Source of the DNA: Opitutia bacterium UBA7876
GTDB taxonomy: Bacteria > Verrucomicrobiota > Verrucomicrobiia > Opitutales > Seribacteraceae
Assembly: GCA_002500665.1 (NCBI GenBank)
Contig: DLRY01000097.1
Location: 634 to 17,244 of the forward strand
Direction of reading: 5' to 3'
DNA length: 16,611 nucleotides
Shown here piece after piece: positions 7,431 to 15,246 of this stretch (positions are counted from its first letter, which is position 1; every line of letters starts with the position of its first letter). A model generated the notes under the pieces. The model searched no databases, was not told where the DNA came from, and saw only the letters and a program-made list of their open reading frames with translations. The position numbers and the translations under genes are program-made.

Positions 7431-8852
7431 TCAGCGCTCCTGGAATGCAACGGCTTGGGCGCGCATCTTCTTTGTGATCACTTGGTACTTCGGGTTTTTG
7501 CTTTGATTGGTCCATTCGTGAGGGTCTTTTTTATGATCGTACAGTTCTTCCGAGCCGTCCTCGTAGCGCAAGTAGCGATAGCGTTCGGATTGGACCGCCG
7601 TGTTCTCCGGGCCATAACTCAGAAAGGCCGCCTCTCGCGTTGACGCTTGGTCTTCCAAGAGCGGGAGAATGGAACGCCCCTCCAAATGACCTGGTTTTGG
7701 GATGCCCGCAAAATCACAAAGGCTCGGATAGATGTCGACGTGAGAGATCGGCTGGTTGTTGCGAAGCCCGGGTTTGCTCACCCCAGGCAAGACGACCATA
7801 AACGGAACCCGTGTCGTGTTTCTCCAGAGGGCCGCCTTGCACCAATGCGTCTTCTCGCCCAGGTTCCAGCCATGATCACTGGTCAGCACGATGACCGTAT
7901 CCCGCTTGCGAGGGTTGTCTTTGAGCTCGTCCAGCAGGCGTCCAATCTGAGCATCCACGTAGTTGATGCATGCCAGGTAGGACTGCACCATGTATTTCCA
8001 TTCCTTCTCGCCCCCAAGGTGCAGAATCTGTTCATGCAAGGTCCGAGGCTTGAACAAATCCTTGTGAGCATTGGATCGGGCCAAGGCCTTTCCGTAGGGT
8101 GGCAGGTCATCGAGATCATCCGCCCGAACCTGAGGCAACTGAATGCTTTCCAAAGGAAACTTTTCAAAGTAGGCCTTGGGCGCATTGAACGGCCGGTGCG
8201 GACGATAGAAGCCAATGGACATTAGGAGGGGCTTTTCGCTAACCTTCTTCCATTCTTTGATCGCCCACTGGGCGACCTTGTAGTCTCCGGTTTTCTCGTC
8301 CGCATGGTTGTGAGGCCCTCCTTCTCCCCAAAGGTTGGCCTTCTCATCGGTAAAGTTACCGCGTACGTCCTGCGGCCGGTTCAGGTACTCATCGACTTGT
8401 CCCTTCAACTTGGCGCTGTTTCCGTGGGCTACCTTACCCCCGCTTACCACCCGGTAGCCGTTTTGCTTAAAGTGCCGATGGAAGATCACGGGATTCTTCG
8501 AAGTGTTTTTCGAAGTGACCCCCTGCATCGGTTGGTCTCCAAAAAAAGCCGGCCGCCGGGTGCTGTTGAAATACCTGCCCGTGCTTTTGGGATAGAGGCC
8601 ATGCAAAAAGCTCGTTCGCGACGGACCGCACTGGGGTGCATTGCAGTGGGCGTTGGTAAACAAGACTCCCCGCGCCGCAAGCGCGTCTAAGTTCGGCGTT
8701 TTGCTCTGGGGGTGCCCGCCCATCACGCCTATCCAGTCGTTCAGGTCATCCACAACGATAAACACAACGTCCGGCTTGGCCGCGTCCTTGGCGTGGAGAC
8801 CAGTTCCCATTAAGCAAGGAAACAAGAGGGTGAGTGTAGATAGAAGCTTCAT
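7431..8852 (-). CDS. Iduronate-2-sulfatase-like secreted sulfatase (canonical CGPSR)
   Basis: This is a complete type I sulfatase of 473 residues. The ATG at 8852-8850 overlaps the TGA of the upstream double sulfatase in an ATGA junction, which fixes the start and suggests translational coupling. A signal peptide (MKLLSTLTLLF..., likely cleavage after LHA) precedes DDLNDWIGVMGGHP with D35-D36. The signature is C75-G-P-S-R79 followed by TSFLHG, where the usual TG is HG. Other catalytic elements are GGKVAH (K140, H143), YRPHRP (H219) and SDHGWNLGEKTHW (D326-H327, K334). These mark it as S1_7-like, the group of iduronate-2-sulfatase. The C-terminal subdomain ends with YLRYEDGSEELYDHKKDP, the usual family ending. 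It is the closest relative in the window of the sulfatase at 4358-5755 but keeps the normal signature, so the pair is probably an old duplication. Marine bacterial relatives act on algal sulfated glycans as well as glycosaminoglycans, so iduronate is not implied as substrate. Confidence 0.95.
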   Translation of the reverse strand: MKLLSTLTLLFPCLMGTGLHAKDAAKPDVVFIVVDDLNDWIGVMGGHPQSKTPNLDALAARGVLFTNAHCNAPQCGPSRTSFLHGLYPKSTGRYFNSTRRPAFFGDQPMQGVTSKNTSKNPVIFHRHFKQNGYRVVSGGKVAHGNSAKLKGQVDEYLNRPQDVRGNFTDEKANLWGEGGPHNHADEKTGDYKVAQWAIKEWKKVSEKPLLMSIGFYRPHRPFNAPKAYFEKFPLESIQLPQVRADDLDDLPPYGKALARSNAHKDLFKPRTLHEQILHLGGEKEWKYMVQSYLACINYVDAQIGRLLDELKDNPRKRDTVIVLTSDHGWNLGEKTHWCKAALWRNTTRVPFMVVLPGVSKPGLRNNQPISHVDIYPSLCDFAGIPKPGHLEGRSILPLLEDQASTREAAFLSYGPENTAVQSERYRYLRYEDGSEELYDHKKDPHEWTNQSKNPKYQVITKKMRAQAVAFQER

Positions 8853-11800
8853 TTTTTACTGTTCTTCGGTTTGGCGGGTGAAGCGAATTCCTCAAAAGGC
8901 TCGGCGGTCTTGTCCATCTCCGCCTCCCATTGATCCAGCAACTTGCTCAAGGCCTTGACCTTGGCGGGGACCTCCGTTGCCAGGTTCTTCGTCTCACCAA
9001 TATCTTCCTTCAAGTTGTAAAGGGCGACTTGGTACTTGTCGCTGCCAACGGGTTTGTAGGTGCGCAAATACTTCCAGTCGCCTTGTCGGACCGCTGCTTG
9101 TCTAATTTGGTTTTGGTTTGCCCTTACCCTGATATTACGGCGACGGAAGAACTGGGGTCGATCATAGGCAAGTTCGCTTTTGCCAGTCAGAACCGGTATC
9201 AGGTCAACCCCATCGAAGGCTTTCTCCTTTTGCGGTTTGGCTCCACCCGCGGCCGCCACAGTAGCGGTGAGGTCGTAGGCATTGACGGGGATCGCGTACT
9301 CCTTTCCTTTCGGAAGGACGTCAGGCCAGTGGAGAATGAAGGGTACCCGAATCCCTCCCTCGAGGAGCATCTGCTTGGCGCCACCAAGCGGAAGGTTGCG
9401 ACTCACCTTCTGTTCGCCGCCGTTGTCGCTGGTCACTATGACGAGTGTATTGTCCGCCACCTTTTTTTCTTTCAGGGCCTTCATGACGCGACCGATTTCC
9501 AGGTCGAGCCGCTCGATCATCTTGACGAGGGTCGGACGATTTTTGTCCTGAGGCTTATCCATGGGAACGTCGGGATCCTGGATCGGGGTGTGCGGGGCCT
9601 GAAAGGGAAGGAATATGAAGAAAGGCTTTTCGCTCTTTGCCTGGATGAAGGAAATGGCCTCATCGGCAAAGACGGTGTCGCACCAAGTACCTTGTTTGCC
9701 CGCGTAGGGCTTGCCGTCCACATACATGTCAAGTTCGCCGGTTCGTACGAGTTTGTGCGTGTAAAAGTCGTGATTGAGGTGCAGGCCGACCCAGCGGTCG
9801 AACCCAAAGTCATTCGCACGCCGTCGATTCAGGTTGGAGACGTTCCACTTGCCGAAACAAGCCGTGCGGTAACCAGCGTCCTGCATTAACTTTCCGATGG
9901 TGGGATGCTTGATCGGATCAAGCTCGGGAGAGCCCCCGCCATAGTAATCCTCGTAGGTAGGGCCGTAGCGGGCCGGGTAGCGCCCGGTCAGGATGGCCGC
10001 CCTCGAGGGGGAGCAAACCGGAAAGGCGCTGTAGCCATCGGTGCAACGAACCCCCTCCCTGGCCAAGCGATCCATGTTCGGTGTCTTGATGTCCGTACTC
10101 CCATAACAACCAAGCTCGCCGTAACCCAAGTCATCGGCAAGGATCAGTATAACGTTGGGCTTTCCCTTGGTCTTTTGATTAGCCTTCGAGGCAACCCCGA
10201 AATCCCATCGCTTGGACCTTCCTTTCGAAGGACGAATCTCAATCCAGTCGATTTCCAAGGGCTCTTTCCCGTCGGGGATGAAAAAGCGCAAATGTCTTAG
10301 AGATCCCTTGACTGGCAGGGGTACGCTCAGTTCCTTCCAATTTCCAGCTTCGATCGAAACGTTCTTGGACTGCCCCTTGGCGGTGAAGTCCTTCTGGTTC
10401 GTCCTTCGCCATTGCAGTTTTCCTTTGCCTGCGTGACCGCTACGGATTCTCAGGCTAACTCGGACGGGCCCTTCGATGTTCAAATTGGCATTGGCGAGGA
10501 AGGACTGAGGATGACTGCTGGATACTTTCATCGAACCCGAACTAACTGAGGCTTCGATTCCTTTTCCGATCCATCCCAGCATGGATTCCTTTTTTACTGT
10601 TTTGGGAGGGGCTTTAGCTCCAGGAGCTTTCTTGACCGGGGGCATTTTCAGTCCGCCGGCCTGAACGCCTACAAGCTTGGGGTCGAACTTGGCTGGGTCG
10701 AAATTCGGATTGGGCAGGGGGACCACCACCTTGGCCTCGGCAACGTAATCGTCGATCCACTTGTCCATTTCCTTCACTCGCTCGGGAAATTTGGAGGCTA
10801 AATTTTTCTTCTCGCCAATATCCTTCTCCAAATCGTGCAGCCAGTACTGGTGCTGTCCATTCTTTCCATAGTGGAAGGTGCGAATGAATTTCCATTTTCC
10901 GTGATGAACCGCCATGGAGGGAGGCAACCATTCGGGGGTGTTTCCATGACCGGGCACGAAAGTGAACATGGGCTTGCGCTCCAAGGTGTTACCTTTCAGA
11001 GCCTTGGTGAAATCGACCCCGTCGATCAGGTGGTTTTGGGGATAACTGAGGTTCAACATCTTCAGAACCGTAGGGTAGAGGTCGTTTGCCTGAATACGGG
11101 TCTCGTTGATTGATCCGGGCTTGGTCACTCCCGGCCAAACGACCACGGCAGGTACGCGTATGCCTCCTTCCCGAATGCCGCCCTTGCCTCCGCGCAGGGG
11201 ATAATTGCTGGTAATCGCAGTGACGTACTTTTCCCCTTTTGCATCCTTTTCTTCCAATCCGCAATGAATATTGCCCCCGTTGTCGGAATAAAAAACAACC
11301 ACGGTGTCATCGGTCAGCCCTTCGGCTTCCAAAGTATCCAAGAGTGAACCCACCGCATCGTCGAGGGAATGGACCATGGCGGCATAGGTTGGCGACTGTT
11401 GTTTTTCCCCTCGTTTGATTTTCTTGCGATAATAATCAATCAACTCGGGCTTGGCGCCAAAAGGCGCGTGGACCGAAAACTGCCAGTAGTTCATAAAGAA
11501 GGGCTTGTTGGAATCCCTTTTCTTAAGCCAGGCAGTTGCTTCTTTAGCCATCCGGTCTTCAATGTGCTCTCCGGGTTTACCTTCTTTGAAATCCGGGTTT
11601 TCATAACTCCACGGAGCCAGGTAACCGGTCTTGGGACCGGGACCGTGCCAGTGAGGAAGGTCGATATCGAAACCATGTTCCAAGGGAGTGTAGCCTGCCC
11701 TGCCCAGGTGCCACTTCCCGAAGTGGGCGGTTTGGTATCCGGCTCCCTTGAGGATTTCTCCAAGGGTGGGTACCTCAGGGCGAATGCGGGTGGCGGTCTT

Positions 11801-12157
11801 GAGGTTGCAGGATTTCTGATGGGGCGCCCCACGGGTTTGGGCGGTAACTTCCAAGCGCACCTCGGGCAGGTGGGCGGCAGGGGAGGTCATCCCATGCCGG
11901 GCGGGGTTCTGGCCTGTCAGGATGCTGGCCCGGGTAGGGGAGCAGATCGGGCTCGAGTAGGCATTGGAAAACCTCATGCCCCGTTTGGCAAGGCGCTCGA
12001 TGTTGGGCGTTTCGTAGAGGGAGGTCTTGCCGTAAAGGGTGGTGTCCGCCCAGCCCAAATCGTCGGCCAGAATGAGGATCAGGTTCTTGGCGGGCTTGGC
12101 CGAGCAAATCGGGGAAATTGAAAAAAGAAAAAGGGCGAGGATTTGTCTCATAAACAT
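8849..12157 (-). CDS. Double-headed sulfatase: sulfatase, beta-sandwich module, sulfatase
   Basis: This single reading frame of 1102 residues holds two complete type I sulfatase domains. ATGs at 12157 and 12151 are both possible starts; numbering uses 12157. A signal peptide (to about residue 20) is followed by sulfatase 1 (about 24-480): D32-D33, C72-S-P-T-R76-ASILTG, GKWHLG (K148, H150), H230, D292-N293 and K325. This resembles S1_30-type sulfatases, from memory. A Pro/Lys-rich linker (481-530) leads to a beta-rich module (about 535-653) ending IDWIEIRPSKGRSKRWDF, like the galactose-binding-type modules seen at the C-terminus of PVC sulfatases. Sulfatase 2 (about 666-1085) has D675-D676, C715-S-P-S-R719-AAILTG, H856, D911-N912 and K928. 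Its GKW motif continues with N772 where His is usual. The second domain has no signal peptide of its own. The gene starts 45 bp after another double sulfatase and overlaps the next gene by 4 bp. The two domains differ in sequence, so this is not a simple internal duplication. Confidence 0.94.
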   Translation of the reverse strand: MFMRQILALFLFSISPICSAKPAKNLILILADDLGWADTTLYGKTSLYETPNIERLAKRGMRFSNAYSSPICSPTRASILTGQNPARHGMTSPAAHLPEVRLEVTAQTRGAPHQKSCNLKTATRIRPEVPTLGEILKGAGYQTAHFGKWHLGRAGYTPLEHGFDIDLPHWHGPGPKTGYLAPWSYENPDFKEGKPGEHIEDRMAKEATAWLKKRDSNKPFFMNYWQFSVHAPFGAKPELIDYYRKKIKRGEKQQSPTYAAMVHSLDDAVGSLLDTLEAEGLTDDTVVVFYSDNGGNIHCGLEEKDAKGEKYVTAITSNYPLRGGKGGIREGGIRVPAVVVWPGVTKPGSINETRIQANDLYPTVLKMLNLSYPQNHLIDGVDFTKALKGNTLERKPMFTFVPGHGNTPEWLPPSMAVHHGKWKFIRTFHYGKNGQHQYWLHDLEKDIGEKKNLASKFPERVKEMDKWIDDYVAEAKVVVPLPNPNFDPAKFDPKLVGVQAGGLKMPPVKKAPGAKAPPKTVKKESMLGWIGKGIEASVSSGSMKVSSSHPQSFLANANLNIEGPVRVSLRIRSGHAGKGKLQWRRTNQKDFTAKGQSKNVSIEAGNWKELSVPLPVKGSLRHLRFFIPDGKEPLEIDWIEIRPSKGRSKRWDFGVASKANQKTKGKPNVILILADDLGYGELGCYGSTDIKTPNMDRLAREGVRCTDGYSAFPVCSPSRAAILTGRYPARYGPTYEDYYGGGSPELDPIKHPTIGKLMQDAGYRTACFGKWNVSNLNRRRANDFGFDRWVGLHLNHDFYTHKLVRTGELDMYVDGKPYAGKQGTWCDTVFADEAISFIQAKSEKPFFIFLPFQAPHTPIQDPDVPMDKPQDKNRPTLVKMIERLDLEIGRVMKALKEKKVADNTLVIVTSDNGGEQKVSRNLPLGGAKQMLLEGGIRVPFILHWPDVLPKGKEYAIPVNAYDLTATVAAAGGAKPQKEKAFDGVDLIPVLTGKSELAYDRPQFFRRRNIRVRANQNQIRQAAVRQGDWKYLRTYKPVGSDKYQVALYNLKEDIGETKNLATEVPAKVKALSKLLDQWEAEMDKTAEPFEEFASPAKPKNSKK

Positions 12158-12202
12158 GATAATCTATTTCTTCTTCAGTTTTGTGGGAGAAGGATTAACC
12201 GA

Positions 12203-15019
12203 TCACTTTTGTTTTTTCTTCTTCGATTTACGCTGAGTTCCTCTAATGTCCTTCATCGCGGGTCCGGCCTTGGCGACGAGCTCATCACAACGATTGCGCA
12301 TGCGTTGGAGTAGGGGGTAATCACTCTTTTCCCGGGCAAGGTTGGTCAATTGCTTGGGGTCATTCTTCAGATCGAAGAGAAACTCATAGGGCGGCTTTTC
12401 CGGCCCATCAACGAAATAGCGGGCATAGGTCATGCGCTCGCCGCGCACGCCTTCCCAACGGGGGATGGATCCTGGGACAGCCAAAAACTCGCAGAGAAAG
12501 TCCTTTCGCCATCCGGAAGGTTCGTCGCCCCGCATAAGAGGAGCAAAACTTCGTCCGGTATGGGCTTCGGGAACCGGCAGTCCGGCGAGATCGATCAGGG
12601 TGGACCCGACGTCGCTATTGAGAGCCATCTGCGAGAGCACGCGTCCCTGTTTGGCTTTTGGCAGGCGCGGATCATACACCACGAGGGGGACGCGCAGAGA
12701 CTCTTCGTAATGGGTCCACTTGCCCGCGAAACCGCGATCGCCGAGATAATAGCCATTGTCGGCGGTGTATAGGATGACCGTATCATCAGCCAGCCCTTGC
12801 TCTTCGAGTTGTTTTACGAGGCGGCCTACGACATGGTCGATTCCGCTGATCATTCTAAAGTAGGCCCGCATGTTGGTCTGGTACTTCTCAGCAGTATCCC
12901 AGCGCCAGAAGTAGCGTTGTCGGTTGATCGACTTCTTCAGGAAATCGGGTTGGGCTTCGTAGATCGAGGGATCGTTGAGTGGAGGAAGCGGCATCCTTTG
13001 GCCTTCGTACATGCCGTCGGTGACCTTGGGCCATGGATAATGTCCGATGCCGGGCCGCTTGTCGCCGTCTTCGGCATGAGTGGCGTTGAAACTGACCTGC
13101 AGGCAGAAGGGCTGATCTTCAGGCTGCTCCTTGAGGAAATCGATCGCCCAGTCTCCGAGAATCTGGGTTTCGTGACGCATCGATCCATCGGGCTGTTTTT
13201 TAAAAAAAGGCTTGCGTCCGATTCTTTGCCGCACGTCCCACATGAGTCCGGCGGATTCGCCTGTAATGCTAACGTGTTCCTTGCCAAGGTGTCCGGTGCG
13301 ATAGCCTGCCGTTTTGAGAACGGCAAAATAAGAGCTCTCACAGAGCGCCGGGTTCAGGGGACCCGGGGTGACCCGATAGAGATGCTTGCGTTCGTGGGTA
13401 CTGGTGAAGAGGCTGGACCGTCCCACCCAACAGGTGGAGGTCGAGACGAATGCATTCTTGAAGCGGACCCCTTGGCCGGCCAACCGGTCTATGTGTGGGG
13501 TTTTGACAATGGGATGCCCGGCGCATCCTAAAGTATGGTCGCGCTGATCATCCGCATAGAGAAGAAGGAAATTCGGGCGTTGCGGTGAATCAATTGGGGT
13601 GGCCGACTGTTTCTTAGCAGGTCCCTCTTTTCCTTTTTGCCTCTTGTTGGGTTTGTTCCCCGATTTCGGCCCCGCAGTCACCTGAGATACTTTGCCGGCT
13701 TTCCTTTGCTCGGGCAGGTACCATTTCTCGAGCAAGACGCTCAGTTCCTTGACTAGCTTTGGATTCTTCGAAGCCAGGTTGGTTTTTTCCGCCGGATCCT
13801 TCTTGAGGTCGAAAAGTTGGGGTTCCCCGCCTTGAGGGGGATACTTCATCTTCCCCGGTGCTCCGTCGTAGGTCAGGAGGAGCTTGTCGTGCCCCTTGAT
13901 CACCCATCGGTAGAGGAGAGATGCCTCGGGAGATTCTATATCGGCGATATCGTGGGCAAAGGATTCCCCGAAGAGGACGTCGCGTTTGATCTTTTTGCCG
14001 CTCTTGAGCTCGGGAAGAAGGTTCAGTCCGGGAAAGTCGTGTGGTCCCGTTGCACCGGCGGCCGCCAATACGGTCGGTACGAAGTCGATGGACGAACAAA
14101 GTTCAGGGCGGTCCGAGGGTGGGATGGTGCCTTTCCATCGGAACATGATGGGGTTGCGGGTGCCTCCCTCATAGGGGCTGCGCTTGGAGCGAGGCCCATA
14201 CCCTCCGTTTTCCGTCTGAATCCAGCCGTTGTCCGTGACGTAAACGATCAGGGTGTCCTTCGCGATGCCGGACTCGTCGATATGATTCATCAAGGCCCCA
14301 CAGGTCTCGTCGAACCATTCGCACATGGCGTAGTACTGGGCGACCCGTTTCTGAACACCCTTGGCGAGGTACTTCTTGTGCAGGCGCCCGGGCGGGTTGT
14401 GGGGGGTATGCGGAAGGAAGGGAGCGTACCAAACGAAGAAGGGCTTCTTCTCCTTGACCGAACGGTCGATGAAGTCGAAAACCGGTTCCATCCCTTCCCG
14501 CCCGATTTTAAGCCCCGCATCACCGTGCCTGCCTCTGGGTTTAGGGAATCCGCGGGTCATCCCTTCGGTAAAACCTCCCCGTTGGTAAGATCCCTCCCAC
14601 CATTTCCCGCTTTGGTGGCTCCAGTATCCTTGCTTGCCCAGCCAATGAGGGAGACCGCCATGCTTGTCTATGTTCGAGATAAGGATTTCCCTAGGATCCT
14701 TGCCCGTTCTCTGGGCGTGGGCCTTGTTTTGAGGAGTGTTGGCAGGGTTGTTGCCGGTGATCTTGTTCTGGTGCGAGTACAAGCCTGTAAAGAGAGTGGC
14801 AAGGGAAGGGCGGCACAAGGCCGTAGGAACGTACCCTCGACGGAACAAGGCGCTTTCGGAGGCCAACTTGTCGAGGTGTGGGGTTTCGATGTGGGGATGC
14901 CCCATGAAGCCGTAATCGGTGTAGCTTTGGTCATCCGATAGGATCAGGACGACGTTGGGCGGTTTGGCCCAGGAAACGGATGCAAAAATGAGTAGGACAA
15001 GGATGTTTGCTTTTTTCAT
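12203..15019 (-). CDS. Double-headed sulfatase with two non-canonical active-site signatures
   Basis: This single frame of 938 residues has two tandem sulfatase domains. A signal peptide (MKKANILVLLIFASVSWA) precedes domain 1 (about 20-437): D29-D30, signature C69-R-P-S-L73-ATLFTG in which the normally fixed Arg is Leu, GKWW with W141 where His is usual, H204, D263-N264 and K279. A Lys-rich linker (about 438-480) reads like the basic tail of a free-standing sulfatase. Domain 2 (about 481-920) starts directly at the first beta strand (RPNFLLLYADDQ, D490-D491). Its signature is C530-W-V-G-R534 followed by SSLFTS, lacking the usual Pro. It keeps GKEH (K580, H582) and an ADNGYYLGDRGFAGKWTHYEES block. 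The protein ends in a Lys-rich tail. From memory, CRPSL with GKWWEG recurs in some PVC and Bacteroidota sulfatases, so domain 1 may be a distinct subfamily rather than a dead enzyme. The gene follows a 227-bp gap with short repeats, the best candidate location for a promoter, and is 45 bp upstream of the other double sulfatase. Confidence 0.93.
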   Translation of the reverse strand: MKKANILVLLIFASVSWAKPPNVVLILSDDQSYTDYGFMGHPHIETPHLDKLASESALFRRGYVPTALCRPSLATLFTGLYSHQNKITGNNPANTPQNKAHAQRTGKDPREILISNIDKHGGLPHWLGKQGYWSHQSGKWWEGSYQRGGFTEGMTRGFPKPRGRHGDAGLKIGREGMEPVFDFIDRSVKEKKPFFVWYAPFLPHTPHNPPGRLHKKYLAKGVQKRVAQYYAMCEWFDETCGALMNHIDESGIAKDTLIVYVTDNGWIQTENGGYGPRSKRSPYEGGTRNPIMFRWKGTIPPSDRPELCSSIDFVPTVLAAAGATGPHDFPGLNLLPELKSGKKIKRDVLFGESFAHDIADIESPEASLLYRWVIKGHDKLLLTYDGAPGKMKYPPQGGEPQLFDLKKDPAEKTNLASKNPKLVKELSVLLEKWYLPEQRKAGKVSQVTAGPKSGNKPNKRQKGKEGPAKKQSATPIDSPQRPNFLLLYADDQRDHTLGCAGHPIVKTPHIDRLAGQGVRFKNAFVSTSTCWVGRSSLFTSTHERKHLYRVTPGPLNPALCESSYFAVLKTAGYRTGHLGKEHVSITGESAGLMWDVRQRIGRKPFFKKQPDGSMRHETQILGDWAIDFLKEQPEDQPFCLQVSFNATHAEDGDKRPGIGHYPWPKVTDGMYEGQRMPLPPLNDPSIYEAQPDFLKKSINRQRYFWRWDTAEKYQTNMRAYFRMISGIDHVVGRLVKQLEEQGLADDTVILYTADNGYYLGDRGFAGKWTHYEESLRVPLVVYDPRLPKAKQGRVLSQMALNSDVGSTLIDLAGLPVPEAHTGRSFAPLMRGDEPSGWRKDFLCEFLAVPGSIPRWEGVRGERMTYARYFVDGPEKPPYEFLFDLKNDPKQLTNLAREKSDYPLLQRMRNRCDELVAKAGPAMKDIRGTQRKSKKKKQK

Positions 15020-15077
15020 TTTATTAGTATCTCGATAGTTTTTTCCTTTGCATGGTTTTTTGCGGGATATGCATTCG

Positions 15078-15168
15078 CTGCCTTGCCAAAGTTGTCTTTA
15101 TCCCTGCCAGGCTAGACTTCGTCCTGCCATAGCATGCGAGCTTATAAGAAGAAAGAAATGCAAGGCAG
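15078..15168. repeat. Short inverted and direct repeats in the 227-bp gap upstream of the double-sulfatase block
   Basis: A perfect 9-bp inverted repeat (CTGCCTTGC at 15078-15086, GCAAGGCAG at 15160-15168) flanks 73 bp. Between the arms a 7-bp direct repeat CCTGCCA occurs at 15103-15109 and 15123-15129, start to start exactly 20 bp, about two helical turns. All copies share a CTGCC core. The gap (15020-15246) separates a sulfatase stop from the start of a three-gene run with spacings of 45 and -4 bp, so it is a plausible promoter/operator region. Whether the repeats bind a regulator is inference. Confidence 0.4.
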
Positions 15169-15246
15169 GGTTTTTCCGGCTCAAGGGTGGAAGCTCGGGA
15201 ATAGAGGGAAAAGTGCGAGCGTGCGGATAGGGCGCCGCTGACCGGA

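Noticed and set aside
8930..9889. Plus-strand open frame of 319 codons opposite the second domain of the other double sulfatase
   Set aside because: It is the antisense of conserved sulfatase blocks and has no independent evidence of coding.
8849..12157. The double sulfatase read as two separate genes or a frameshifted pseudogene
   Set aside because: The frame is continuous through the linker and beta-sandwich module with no stop or shift, and the second domain has no nearby signal peptide to support a separate start.
13817..14941. Plus-strand open frame of 374 codons opposite a double sulfatase
   Set aside because: It is antisense to domain 1 of a clear sulfatase, and its translation shows no domain, signal or family resemblance.
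15141..15163. TATAAG with a TTGCAT upstream on the minus strand as a sigma-70 promoter
   Set aside because: The spacer is only 11 bp, far from the usual 16-18, and the hexamer at correct spacing (CCTGCC) does not resemble a -35 box.
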